Source: Paraescarpia echinospica (Eukaryota; Annelida; Polychaeta; Sabellida; Siboglinidae). From it: a stretch of 64,000 nt of DNA. The position numbers and the translations under genes are program-made. The DNA lies in the NCBI GenBank assembly GCA_020002185.1, contig CM034532.1, positions 51,382,702-51,446,701 on the forward strand, written 5' to 3'. Under the pieces are notes generated by a model. It had not been told where the DNA came from. It worked only from the letters and a program-made list of their open reading frames with translations, and did no database searches. This document shows, in pieces, positions 1-53,225 of this stretch; the stretch's first letter is position 1, and every line of letters starts with the position of its first letter.

Positions 1-775
1 AAAGACCTAGACGTTGTTCACAAATGCTTTGGAAACTAAAACAAAACAGTGAAGAGTGTTTGTAAACTTACAACTTACGTTAGAACACACCTCGAATGTA
101 GACCCTACACTCATTGTCCCTTTAGTATGCTAAAGACATGTTACTACTTGAAAGCGCACAAAGACCAACCTGACATTACGAAATTAGGTTGAGATATATT
201 GTGATATAGGGACGATCATAAAAGGCAGATTAGAAGAATAGGTATTTTGGTTTTTTAACTGCAGTAGAAAGCCTTATGGCCAGACCGTATTTTTAAATAA
301 ATTTACATAGCCTCAAAGACCACATTCAGAAATTAAGTAAATATAGTAAATATGTATGAAGCCATGTAGGGGGTCAAATGTCAAAGACATAGACGTTGTT
401 CACAAATGCTTTGAAAACGAAAAAAAAAACTTGTGAGGGTGTTTGTAGGCCTACACAGTACATTAGAACGCACCTCGAATATTGTGTAGATCCTATCCTC
501 CCTGTCCCGTTTGCATGCTAAGGACATTTCGCTGCTTGAAAGCGTACAACGACTAAACTGACAGTACGAATTCTGGTAGAGGTCTATGGTGACATAGGGA
601 CGATCAAAAACGGCTGATTAGAAGAATGGACGTATTGATTTTTGATGGAAACGTTCCGTTTATTGACTAAAAAACGTTATAACCACACCAGTTTTTTTAA
701 ATAATCCCAAAGACTACAACCGGAAATTAAGTCATATCAATGCATAAAACTATGTAGGGGGGAAATGCTTAGTCA
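1..775. repeat. Two diverged tandem copies of a ~380-bp unit
   Basis: The stretch from 1 to about 380 and the stretch from about 381 to 775 align over their whole length. Shared blocks include gacgttgttcacaaatgctt, ttagaac-cacctcgaat, tgacatagggacgatca and attagaagaat. The copies are clearly diverged, with substitutions and small indels. No coding potential is seen. Copy 1 may begin before the window. The repeat lies downstream of the minus-strand signal-peptide exon, so it is probably in that gene's first intron. Confidence 0.75.
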
Positions 776-932
776 AAAAGAACTTTATATGTTTGAAATT
801 ATTTGTAGATGTATTTGTATGTAAACTCTACTAATATTTTTTAAAACGTAATTCTAAATGAACAACTAGTAGTTTTGAAATGTATATTGGTCAATTTGTA
901 AGTGTAATTGTGATACAAAACTCTCGACTTAC

Positions 933-1022
933 GATGTAGTCGACGTCGCCTGTTGCTGGTGCTCCCTCGCCGACATTGGCTGTGAGTGCACACAACACTA
1001 GAAGACTCACTCCCAATAACAT
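933..1022 (-). CDS. First coding exon with signal peptide, gene continues off the left edge
   Basis: On the minus strand an ATG at 1022 opens a 30-codon reading frame beginning MLLGVSLLVLCALTANVGEG. It runs to a GTAAGT donor at 932-927, leaving the frame in phase 0 after ...GDVDYI. A short hydrophobic core followed by small residues (LTANVGEGAPA) is a textbook secretory signal peptide with a likely cleavage site after the Ala/Gly stretch. The gene would be transcribed leftwards; the rest of the protein lies beyond position 1 or in exons not recognised here. The product is unknown. Evidence is the combination of ATG, signal peptide and strong donor in a short reading frame; no second exon was found to confirm it. 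Confidence 0.5.
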
Positions 1023-1423
1023 GACTGCCACTCAGTGTGCCTTGTTTCTCTGTAGAATGTCCAGTGGCGTGGTTTAACCGTTGTGTTGCTTTACCCCGTC
1101 CACCGCCAGATTATATACGTCGAATTCTCATTGAGGGTCCGCCCAGCCCAGTCTATTCTGAGCGTGAACTTATAATGTTAATTATTCCATCGTGTCACGA
1201 CGCGGATCGGTTGCGTCATATAAAAAGATATTTCTATTTTAGTTTTCATAATAATGCAAAATCGCTAATATGTGTGACTCGTGCAAACTAGCAATGGTGA
1301 ATCACAGGCTGCATAAGCCATATTGCCGTCAGCACAACATACTCACTGGAAAACGTGCTTGAAACAGTTACTCATTTGTGCTCGTGAATCAAATCTGCCG
1401 CTAAAGTTACTTAGTGACACAAT

Positions 1424-1862
1424 ATATATATATAGATCTTCTTATAATCACTCTAGTGTATGTATGCAGATAGGTTAACATTTTCCTCTTAGACGGCTTG
1501 AACCTCAATTTTAAGGGATTTATATACGACCACTAGAATAGTACGTAAGACTTGTATATTTTCAAAATACCCCATATATGTCAAGATTCTAACCTTTTAT
1601 GGGGTAAGTCAGTTGGTCGAAACGTAAAACGTGCGTGTAACACGTAAAACGTAACTTAAAAATCGCATGTACCAAGCGTGCGCGGCAAATATTCGGGGAA
1701 ACGGCCCCTACGTCATGGACTTGGCAAGATTAAGTAGATTTTGACAAAATGATGCTGATGTCTACCCTCATACCAATAGCATAACAATACGAATATTATT
1801 TGACAATTCTACGCTATCAATATTTCGGCCTATCGATGGACGTGAACTTCACATTCCCTCCT
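1424..1862. repeat. Dispersed repeat, copy A
   Basis: About 440 bp that recurs in the same orientation at 58602-59085. Both copies start at a short (AT)n run. They share tcctcttagacggcttgaac, an acgtaaaacgtaac stretch, and the end block ggcctatcgatggacgtgaa. Large parts between these blocks align with indels. No open reading frame or terminal inverted repeat was seen, so the class is unknown. Copy A lies upstream of the minus-strand signal-peptide exon and just left of the Tc1-like element. Confidence 0.7.
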
Positions 1863-1916
1863 ACCTTCGTTGTTTTGAACAAACAACGAGTACCGGCGAG
1901 CACGTCGTGGTGTTTA

Positions 1917-3099
1917 CAGTCATTTGCAAAAGTTTAAGACCAGGCACGATTTTTTGAAGAAATTTGACAAAACTATGATTTGTTGGCCTTCACATAACAT
2001 TACATCAATTTATTTCGCCAAATAGACGTAGTACGACATAATATGAAACTTTATGTCGTCCAAAAGTGTCAGTGTCTCTACTTTTCAGTATTTAGTGTGG
2101 CCTCCTTTGCTGTCAATGACCGCTTGGATGCGATATGGCATGCTACAAACCAGAGATTCGCAGTACTCCTGTGTGATTTCGGTGACCCAAACGTCCTTGA
2201 TAGCTTGTTTCAAGTTTTGAGCGCTTGATGGTTGTTTGTCTGCCACCTTATCCTTCATTACAGTCCACAGGTTCTCAATCGGATTTAGATCTGGGCTGTT
2301 CCCAGGCCATTCCAGCACGGAGATTTTGTTCTTCTTGAGGACATCAGTGGCTACCTTGGATCGGTGACAAGGAGCGCCATATTGCATGGAAATCGTACAT
2401 TTGTGGATGTCCATATGCAGTTTCAGCTTCTTCTTGCGAGGTATAAACTGTTGCATGGTCGATTCATCTGAGAACAACACTTTCTTCCACTGCGCGAGAG
2501 TCCAGTGGCGATGTCGTCTGGCAAAGTCCAGTCTCTTTTTTTTCATCACAGGTGTCAGGCGTGGCTTCCGGGCCGGCTTGCGGGACTTGAGCCCAAATTC
2601 TTTGCTGAGACGTCTCGAAACAGTACTGAGACTTATTTCCGTACCTTTTAAGCGTAAAGCAGCCCGAATTTTCTTGCATGAGCTCATTGGCGAGGTCATC
2701 CCTGAGCGTAGTTTTCCGTGGACGACCACTCCTTTTACTGTCACGAAATGTGCCATCAGTATTGAATTTGACGATGGCGTTGTGCACGGCTGTCTTGGAA
2801 TAATGTAATTTAGCACTAATGTCTCTTTCCGTATATCCTTCTCCATGTAGAGTCACTATTTGTGTCCTTAAAACCTCTGTCAAAGACGATTTTTTGCCCA
2901 TTTCAGGGATGAAGACAAAACTGAAAAACACCTAATCGATATTGACAGCAGCAAACACATGACCTGGAAGTACTGACTAGGCGCATTGCTTCAAGGCCCA
3001 AATAGGATGATGCAATCCAGACATTATCTGATGCAATCTGATGCCATACCATAAAATGCTTAAAAATCGTGCCTGGTCTTAAACTTTTGCAAATGACTG
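1917..3099 (-). mobile_element. Tc1-like DNA transposon, defective
   Basis: The element is bounded by inverted termini of about 38 bp. The left end begins cagtcatttgcaaaagttta and the right end is its reverse complement. Each end abuts a TA dinucleotide (1915-1916 and 3100-3101), the usual Tc1/mariner target duplication. It encodes a transposase on the minus strand that is frameshifted and internally deleted, so the 1,183-bp copy should be non-autonomous. It lies downstream of the TMEM38 gene, past that gene's likely polyadenylation signal. Confidence 0.93.
2085..2931 (-). pseudogene. Tc1-like transposase pseudogene
   Basis: The N-terminal part (2931 to about 2680) is a paired-like helix-turn-helix region with MGKKSSLTEVLRTQIVTLHG and the linker SGRPRKTT. 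The reading frame then shifts near 2680 and continues as a second HTH and catalytic part ending near 2085. The first catalytic Asp is visible in LFSDES and the final Glu in SPDLNPIENLW. The stretch between them is much too short: roughly 80-90 residues are missing, and the motif usually read as QDGAPCH is QYGAPCH, so the middle Asp is lost. Intact Tc1 transposases are about 340 residues. This copy is therefore inactive by frameshift, deletion and loss of an active-site residue. Confidence 0.9.
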
Positions 3100-3383
3100 T
3101 ATGTAACAGATGTTTGTTAACACGTGGTAAATAACTGCCAAGGCATCCCGTCAGGAGAATTATTGCTAGTTATTGTAAACAGAGATCGAATGACGAGTTT
3201 GACAACATTTTTATTTTTCGGTTTGATTTGTCAAATTAGCCCAAACAAAACGTATGCCCATAATCATACGCATACACGCACACTCGTCTACGACTTCCTA
3301 CACAAAGGCACTCTTAGTTGTTGCTATAATCATTGTTGCTGGTGTCAACGTGAGTGACAGGAAGTCTGGTGTAAGCGTTGATA
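3100..3383 (-). other. Probable 3' UTR of TMEM38 and flank
   Basis: Region between the TMEM38 stop codon and the Tc1-like element. It contains an AATAAA on the minus strand at 3215-3210, about 170 nt after the stop, and no other recognisable gene. Confidence 0.5.
3210..3215 (-). promoter_or_regulatory. Candidate polyadenylation signal of TMEM38
   Basis: AATAAA on the minus strand (TTTATT on plus), the first canonical hexamer after the TGA at 3386-3384. It is a motif match only. Confidence 0.45.
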
Positions 3384-12230
<8,847 letters not shown>

Positions 12231-12316
12231 TGTGGCTGGTGGTATCTGATGCTCACTGTTGCCTCCTAGTGCTCTATGGTGCTACCCGGTGCTCACTGGT
12301 TCGCAGATGAAAATTA

Positions 12317-12439
12317 CATTCTCGAAATCGGCGTGACATCACAATCACGTAAATCAACCAACCAACGGAAACGAAGACCCTTTGTTTCCGTCGGTTGACT
12401 TATTTACGTGATTGTGACGTCACTCCGATTTCGAGAATG
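12317..12439. repeat. Inverted repeat (~57-bp arms) upstream of TMEM38
   Basis: The left arm cattctcgaaatcggcgtga... pairs with the right arm ending ...cgatttcgagaatg around a centre near 12378, with a few mismatches. The arms include acaatcacgtaaat and a TGACGTCA (TGACATCA in the other arm). A third related arm (attgtgacgtcactcat) occurs near 12672. It could be a fold-back/MITE-like insertion. It begins 87 bp upstream of the TMEM38 ATG, so it lies in the promoter or 5' UTR, and the CRE-like motifs could act in regulation (inference). Confidence 0.8.
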
Positions 12440-15400
12440 CCAGTTTTGTCAAAAAAAGTGCAGCACGTGTTGTTCGCATTATTAAAAAAGTACGTTCATG
12501 GAGCGGTTAGTCCGCCATTCTGGAAGTGCGCGAAGCCAGAACATACGCCTTGACGCTCCTGCAGACGCATACGCATCCTCCAGAATGGCAGACAAACAGT
12601 CAGTCCCATTGTATTTGTAGAACGCCGTGTTCTCGCTCGGTGACCCCTCCTATCTAAATATAGGCTCCTTGATTGTGACGTCACTCATATTTCCAGAATA
12701 TCAGTTTCCTCGGCGTCGGCAAAGAACGAGGACAAGAACGATATGTTTATTTGACCCAAAATTATATTACATAGCATGCAGTATAGACACATATTGCTAT
12801 ACTCAAGTAAAAGCAAACTAAAAATGGATGGAACTGATGAAGTACACATGTCTAAAACCTATGCAAATTAGTAAGTGGCACAGCAATCGGAGGATCAATG
12901 TTGGGGAAGGTCGGGACCCATGACCACAAAGAAGCTTTGGGCCACTCACTGTATTACTGTGTTAGTAATGATCAGACGTTTATTTTTTCGAGTTTTCCAG
13001 AAACAGGTCGTGCTACTTACAACATCTTCCCAGCCATTTGACTAATGATGGAGGACTAACGGCCCGCAAAATCACGATTGTTCCAGTAGCTCTGATGTTA
13101 GTGTAATGTTTACATTTGTGATGAGGCACCCGTGAGCCAGAAACGGTGGAGTCCGATGAGCCGGATCAAGGGTCCCTAAATGATTCAACAGGGCGTGTAG
13201 GTAGCTTTCGAATATTTGCATATTATGATCCGTTAAGAGCTAGTATAACATACATTAAAGCGGTTTTCAGACCAGCGTTTATCGGTCCGCTGTAAATTCG
13301 TGATATAAGAGGCAGAAGGCTGGGAGCGCTGAATTTAACGCAACTTAGGCATACTATTTTGACAACACCTTCAAGACAGTTCCTATCTCTGGCGGGAATT
13401 TCTTAGATGCAGGAGCGTGTTGGTGGATCACACAATGAAGCAACTTAGTACTAGGACTCACCTTTTTATTCAGGTCTGAAATGCCAAACAACATGGCCGA
13501 CGCACAGAGAGGCGTACTCGCGTTCATATTGTCCTACGACAGTATCGCGGCGGCAGACCACTCGGAGGAAAGGCGATCCTTCTCTTTCGTTGTGAATTCT
13601 ATAGGATGGCATAACAGGAGGTCTGCCTTGAACACGAGTAGTACACACTATGGCGAAATCCTTATCTTCAGCCAACTCTTTGCGTCCCTCCTGGAAAACG
13701 TTTTTCGTGCTCTAAGGGGTACGCGTACTGCAGTCTTGAAACCGCTGCTCTGTAAAGAACAGTGTTACACCGGAATATCGCACGATAACCTAGTATGACG
13801 CTCGCTTTGACCAAAATGCTATTGTCGTAAATATGCTGTGAATCAATCTTCGAGCAGAGGCTCGCTTCCGGTGCGCGAGCTCCCTCGCGACTAGTCTCAA
13901 TTAACCGACTTTCGCCCGGCTGCGTGATATCGCCAGGAAGAGTTTGAAGTTGTGAGGGGCGAGTGCTGCCACCTCACGGGACATGGATAATCGAGACGAC
14001 AGGAAACGAGTCGGTTGTTGGTCATTGGCTGTGAATGAATGGAGCTTGTCGGTCACTTTCGAGTCATTATATGCATATTCTAAGTAGGCCAGTTGCACGG
14101 TGTATAATGTGGAATAACTAATTTATTTAAACCTCATTATTATTTTTGACTTGTTGGAAATGGATAGATACAACATAATGTAAAATGATACGAATTCAAG
14201 CATTTGTGGTTGTTATTCCCTTTAATCCCTTCGTAATCTGTCTGTGTTGACAATATTTGGGGAGTGTCGACCTTATACTGCTTCCATTGACGTAGAACAG
14301 TTTCACTTACTACATCTCGTGTTATGCTGAGTATAATCTGATCGCACAACAACAATTTTTTAATCAATTTTAATGTTATATTAAATTCTGTATTTCGAAA
14401 TACGTAAGAAAAATAAAGTAAACTACATACAAATAAGGTCAAACATGTACAGGTGGAGACAGAGGACATTTGCAATGTAACTCTTCTTAAAAGCTAACTT
14501 GCTAACGCCACACAGACATATCCCATAATTTTCTTTAATGGCACAGACGTCTGCAAGTGTGTCTTTACGACATCATTATTGTCTTTGTCGTTATCGTGTT
14601 CCCACAAGAAAGTGCGATTGATGTCAATGGCTTCTTCCAACCATTGGCCACATCACCGGTCATGTCACATGTCCGTTCCGTACACTCCCCCTCGCGACGC
14701 GCAACATTCAAATGCGCCTTCAAATGCTTTGTATTTGTTAGCAAACCAGATCATGTTGATAATGTATGTATTGTTTCACGTCATTTATAGATTATCCCAA
14801 AATACAATTGCCTCCACGAATTCAGGCATGTCACTCTTCTCATGGCACATCGTATATATTGATTATTGTGGCTGTTAATAATAATAATAATAATAAAAAT
14901 GTTACGATCATTCGAACATCACTAAACTCCATATACGCGCAGCCGACTTATGGTGCGATTACTCACGCCGTAACATATATTCGTGACACGCTCCTTTGTG
15001 CAGCGTGCTGTGACGAGTGGGCGCTGGCTTTCGAGTGATGCTCGAGCATTTTACGTCGCCACTCGATCTACTCAGGTCAGGTGTATGGGACTGGTGAGTG
15101 GCCGTCACTCACTCGTCGAGACAGTTTCGCACGAAGGTGAAGCTGTCGCTGTGTCATTGAATGGTATCATCATGTCTTGCGAAGTCTCCCTGCGGAGACT
15201 TCACTTCACCGCACTAGCCACGTCTCTTATTCCTGTGAGTATACTACACGATATATTGTCAGCTGTACTCGTTTATAATCACTGTCTCACGCCATTAACA
15301 TGCACACAAATCAAACCGTTCAGGAGCTGCAATGAACCTGTTAAATCAAAGTTAATTACACAATGAAACTTCGCAGTACACACTATTACGTTCATACAAG

Positions 15401-16092
15401 TTCGCGCACTGAATGCCATTGACATCGACACCGTGACGGGATCAGTCATATCCTAGTTTGTGGATGAAATTGGGACATACGCATAGACGAGGCCACATTC
15501 TTCTCAGGTTTCATACAGGAAATAATAGACACCGTTGACAACTACACTACATGAGTTGTTCTCACATTTCACTTAGCGTCTGTCGTGTGTCCTTAAGTTA
15601 AGGCTACACAAAGTAACATCAGCTTGAACTGTTCTCGTTTACCATCACCATCCAGCAATTACATAATTTCGCGACATCAACCTTATTCGCATCATTACCA
15701 TGACGTTTACCGATTGAAGCAAAGTAATTGTTCACTTTGTAATATTTAAAACAATCAATCTGATTTAATCATTATACATTACTCCAGCTTCGTAAAAAAC
15801 ATTTATATGAACGTCATCATAGACGCAAGCATGCAAGCAAGCACGCACGCACGCATGAACATACGCACGCACGCAGACACACAGACACGCACACATACAC
15901 GCTTGCGTGCAAGGGAAATAACATGCTGACTTGTATGCACGCAAGTGATATAGTATGCGTGCGTGCATGCATGCATGCGTGCCAACGTGTTTTCAGGAGC
16001 ACTTGTGCAGGGGCACATGTAAATCAGGAATATATTGCCAGTCACATACCTTTGTCGCTGTGAGTCACTAAGTATATATTGACATAAAGCAA
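12440..16092. other. Intergenic region, no confident gene
   Basis: Short ORFs exist on both strands: 13481-13798 plus (105 codons), 13466-13675 minus and 14983-15366 plus (127 codons). None has a recognisable domain or convincing splice context. A perfect hairpin, gaagtctcc-ctgc-ggagacttc, lies near 15180-15201. Short cacg/gcatg repeats occupy 15830-15980. Distal TMEM38 promoter elements could lie here. Confidence 0.4.
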
Positions 16093-16262
16093 ATATCGGG
16101 TCCACATTCCAGAAGGTTTGTGGGGAACAAGGTGATTACATTATGATCTCCTTTCCACGGGGACGGGTTCTTCCGTTCTCGTGCTTAAATGCAGCCTGAT
16201 TATGGCATCATTCCAGATACAGGCTAAGGTAAGAGAGCCTTGCTGGAATGTGGACCCGATAT
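16093..16262. mobile_element. Small MITE-like element with 27-bp terminal inverted repeats
   Basis: The left end atatcgggtccacattccag and the right end ctggaatgtggacccgatat are reverse complements, about 170 bp apart outside to outside. There is no coding capacity inside. The outer ATAT is palindromic, so the target duplication (TA or ATAT) cannot be resolved. Confidence 0.75.
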
Positions 16263-16878
16263 GGAAAATAGGGTATTTTAATTGTATGTCTTTATAACAG
16301 TGCCAGCGATGTTTCCTGGGTCAAGGCGGGGGATGCCATCATCATTTAGGCTGTCAAGTCAGAAAATAAAATGTACTGCATTTTAAGAACTACATCACAC
16401 ATACCATTGCAACCTCTGACAAGGATTTTTTTAAATAAGACTACGTTCTTGGTTTGACAAGCTATATTGACTGTGGAACTGAGGACGACACGAGTCCAAA
16501 GCACTCGAAGGAAGGCGAAGGTTAAGTGCACACTCATAAGCCGTGCACACGGGCCGCACGAACGGTGTAGAGACGTGAGCTGACGCCGACTCAACGCACG
16601 TTGTCAGCATTCCGCTAAGATGTTCGCGTCGTTATCTTGACGTTCCGTATTTGTACCGGTAACAATCGAATCGCTTTATAACACTTCTCCAAACATTTTG
16701 CCTAAGACCCCATGAGGACACGTGTCCGCAGGTTGACACATTAAAAGCGACATTGTTTAAAGAGCTGTGTAAACTGATATGGACACCACAATCACTGCGG
16801 TCAATGAGACGTTGCATCATTTATGAGTAATGGCAGCTGATCTTATTGCTGGGATACCAGTGTACGTCATATTCACGG

Positions 16879-17222
16879 CCGACACCACTGCAAGGTGTAT
16901 CGCTTCTAGTCACACCACTGTTACGTATATCACAACTAGTTACACTTGACATCATTGTTAGTTGTATCACAACTAGTTACATCTGACACCATTATTGTAA
17001 CTAATGACATCTGACACCACTGTTAGCTGTATCACAAATAGTTACATATGAAACCGTTGTTAGGTGTATCGTAACTAGTTACACCTGACATCACTGTTAG
17101 GTGTATTACAACTAGTTACACCCGACACCTCAATTAGGTGTATCGTAACTATAGTCACATTCGGCAACACTGCAAGGTGTATCACAACTAGTTATATCCG
17201 ACACCATTGCAAGGTATATCAC
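16879..17222. repeat. ~37-bp minisatellite, about nine copies
   Basis: Imperfect units contain tcacaactagttaca and gacaccactgttaggtgta. Copies differ by a few substitutions and one or two indels. Confidence 0.85.
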
Positions 17223-18520
17223 TAATGCAGTCCACATAACTTTAACCAATTGATAGCTTTGTTGGGTGTACGTCTACCTGTATTTATAATAGTGTTGCTA
17301 ATAAGCTATCATATAAAATTGGATAAATGCGGTCCTCTATTAATCAGCAGGCACATCATGTGTTTCCAAAAAATATGTTTAAACAGGTGGCACTCGTGGC
17401 AGACAGCACCGGCAATGAAGTGCCACGGTTCGCCGCTTGTGTATGAGCTTAGCCAATTGTCTGATTTCCTTCGACGCTAAGATCCGGTCGAAGGATGCAT
17501 GTAAAGCCGAAGTCGCCAATGTGCCCGACTTTCGTTGGCACAATGCATTACGTTGTATGTCGCAATCACTGTTCACTTGCGGCTTATTGGCGCGGGCGAC
17601 GTTTCTTCATTGTGGCCGACGTTTGCTTAGGTGTGGATCGCTTCAAGGAGCACGTGAGACAGGTTATTGCTAGTTTCGCTGTCTTGTAAAATAGATTCTT
17701 AATTCCTTAGGCCTCAACCATATCCTATGCCAAACAGTGACCTACTGTCAGAGCAAGGTCTTCCCCATCGCAAGCAGGCGGTCGCACATATGCAGCTAAT
17801 TGTTATTCCCCTAACGTGAAGTCTGGTAGGTGTACGTACGCGTTGAAGTGCAAGGTTGAAAATACCCTAGACATAACGATTTTATTGCCACACACCTGGT
17901 GTTGTGCATTCGGCGGCACGTTAGCAGCGCACACTTTGTATTTCTTGATAAGCGATACGTTTATAAATCAATGTGACATGACGGGAAATCCGCCCACGCA
18001 GTTGAGGTAATACTCCCATCCAGACGTATAGCAGTAGTATGGTCATTATTCCGTAGACCCATTTTTATTGTAGTTGAGAATCAATAGAGTAGTTTGTAGG
18101 CAGAGCGCACACCACAGGACCATATGCATCCCTACTTGTCACGGCAGATGTTATAGGTGCAATCTACGGATCAAACGTTGCAACGTGATACCAAACCATT
18201 TTCGTTACGTCCGTGTTTCGCAGAAACAACACGGCAACATGTTTACACCTGTTTGATTTTTTTAATTATGTAATTAATTCACAAATGCTAAACGTGTCGT
18301 AGCAAAAGTACATTATTTATTTACACGTCATTCACAATGGGAGTGTCTTTTGCATAAACCAATCCATTTAATGTTTAGCAGTACATTTTTCACAAATATT
18401 TTATGGAATGAACCATCACTAATATTGTATAATAACTAAATACGGAATATAGACCGATGCTGGACATTAATGAGCTTAGTATTCCAATAAATGTAAACAA
18501 TATATATAATGTAAACAATA
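17223..18520. other. Region without recognised feature
   Basis: Short ORFs of 60-78 codons overlap on both strands, with no recognised domain or splice structure. Nothing supportable. Confidence 0.4.
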
Positions 18521-18524
18521 TAAT

Positions 18525-18655
18525 TATATATATATATATATAATGTAAACAATATAATTATATATATATATAATGTAAACAATATAATTATATATATATA
18601 TATATATAAGTATATATATATATATATATACGTATATATATATATATATATTGGA
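18525..18655. repeat. AT-rich repeat
   Basis: Three or more copies of taatgtaaacaatataatta are joined to long (TA)n runs. Confidence 0.85.
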
Positions 18656-19186
18656 TTTTAAAATAACATACCATATAACACATAATGTGCAGTGGGTGTG
18701 CGCTTTGCCCCATGTGATGAAATATGCCAAATGTGTAGCAGTGCCACTAAAGTGGTAATTTTTATTCATTACGCTATTACCAGGGTTTTGCAATCACTAT
18801 TATTTTGATAAAACATATGTGTATGGGGGTCTTGAAGGTTTCTGCCTTTAAATACAAATTAAGTAGGTCGACTCATATTTGTCGCTGATGAGGTGCGTTA
18901 TGTCTCACACCGCCCTAAAGATTGACGTGGTGGTGTGGAATCGATGTTAGTAGAGCTGTAACGTGCACACACGTTGTGTATAGGCCTAGACTTACACGTT
19001 CCTATTGTCCGACTAGCAGCTACATTTAGGTTAACTTTAAAAATAATCCAGTTTTTGAGTTTTTTCTATTTGAATAATGACAGCCAGACAAAGTATATTT
19101 GTTTTCAATCACTGTTTTTGAGAAGACTTTCGCTGTTTGTGTTAGACGGCTGGACCTGAAGACACTGTTATTTATATAAACTATAC

Positions 19187-49793
<30,607 letters not shown>

Positions 49794-50559
49794 ACACGCC
49801 GCTTCTATCTTGACATCGTGTCGTGTGATAGTCTTGAAGACAGCACATTGTTAGATTCCTAAGGTTATTATCAGCCATTATTAGCTGCCATGTTTAACGT
49901 GCCCATATAGATCGGTGTAATTGTGTTAAATAACATTTACGTTTTACATGTCTCTTACAGAAGCATATCTAGTCCGTTAATGCGTTTCATTATTGTGTAT
50001 AGCAGTTTAGGACATTGCGTTGGTAAAACTGTGGGGACCGTAAAGGTTGAATAGCTGAATTATATTTATTTTGTAATCTCATCAGGAGAAATGCACGCAA
50101 CAATGTGTGTTTGTTCAATGGACATACTTATAATTATAAATTACATTTGACGTTTTGTAAATGAAATATATGTAAACATAATACAATTGTAATGACTAAG
50201 GCACAACTTACTATTGAGGTTTAACTTACTATTGAGGTTTAACGCACACCTGGGAATTAAACAGCTATGCCGTAAATGTTATTCCTTTGTTTTTGCTCGT
50301 ATCAGAAAATCTAAATTTTGCTTGTTTTTGGATATAATATGGGTTTGGGCACTTTTTTTCAAAATACTTAATTGGCAAACTTGATTCTTAATCAATATAT
50401 TAAATAAGAACCGATGTTATTAGTCTGGCTATAATATGTAGATAGTTTAAGAAAACATGAAAGCGTGCTTGAACCTAAGCTGATTGAAATGGTAAAAAGT
50501 TCATACTGGGTGTCATTATTTCAGTAGAGATCATGAACTAATTATTAGTAATTATTAAT
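49794..50559 (+). other. Probable 3' UTR of the receptor gene
   Basis: Unique AT-rich sequence after the stop. An ATTAAA at 50256-50261 is a possible weak polyadenylation signal; a canonical AATAAA occurs only at 51418-51423. Confidence 0.4.
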
Positions 50560-51190
50560 TGGGGCATTTTCAGACTGGGCACGTCAGTGTCTTGTTGATG
50601 AAATTAACACAATTCGACAGTCACTCTGCCTTCTTCGTCTCCTGAGAGCGCGCTACTGTTCTCAGTCTGCATTTATTTGGGTGATGGTAACTCCTTGTCA
50701 CGGATATTCGCCATATTTCCTTTGAATGACCCCGTCTCCTTTTTTCATCTGCTGTCCAATGTAAAACTGTTTGTGCAATGTTGAGCCGTGATGTAGTTTA
50801 TATAATACTTTTTTCAAAGTCAGTGGTGGCTCTGCAGATCACACTGTTCCACTCTACTATGTGTCAAGATCTACCATAACGTAAACATGTGGTCGATGCA
50901 AAGCTTGCCTCTTTTGAAACCGGCGTGATCTTGACGGAGGATGGTGTCAATAGCTGCTACCTTCATGGAGTTGCCGCTGAATATAGCACGTGTCATTGAT
51001 AACAGGGAGATACACAGTTCCCTATTTCGCGCATCCATAACAACTTCATAATAGCGCCTCTGTCCCTGACTTCAGGCATGTCTTCTTCATGCCAAGTAAT
51101 CTGGAAGACCTGGAATAGGACCCTGGAGTACCTTTTACCTTTCTGTCAACAAATTTGGACGGACGCTCTTGTTCCATCGTGATTTCTATG
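50560..51190 (-). mobile_element. Decayed LINE remnant
   Basis: Minus-strand frames recall a LINE polyprotein: ILRQDHAGFKRGKLCIDHMF (compare xxQAGFRxGRSCxDHIxTL in reverse transcriptases) near 50900-50960, then a C-terminal piece with WTADEKRRRGHSKE-like and DKEL-like sequence near 50700-50760. The polymerase core between them is missing, and frames are broken repeatedly. Confidence 0.65.
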
Positions 51191-52996
<1,806 letters not shown>

Positions 52997-53225
52997 ATGA
53001 TGCCTCCCTATGAGACGTCACTTGTGTTCTGTCGTACATGTCCCCGTGCATGCCACGTCATTTGTGTTCTGTTTTATATGTCCGTGTGCATGCTACGTCA
53101 TTGGTGTTCTGTCATGCAAGTTGTCGCAGGGAGCTACATCATAAGTGTTCCGTCGTATATGGCCTTGCGTATTGAACTACGTCAATTGTTTTCTGTCGTA
53201 TATGGCCGCGTGTCTGAAGCTGCGT
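52997..53225. repeat. ~45-bp minisatellite, five degenerate copies
   Basis: Units share tgttctgtcgtatatg and gcatgctacgtcatt, each diverged by several changes. Confidence 0.8.

Noticed and set aside
13466..13798. Overlapping 105- and 69-codon ORFs as a small gene
   Set aside because: Both strands are open over the same interval with no domain, splice or conservation evidence available.
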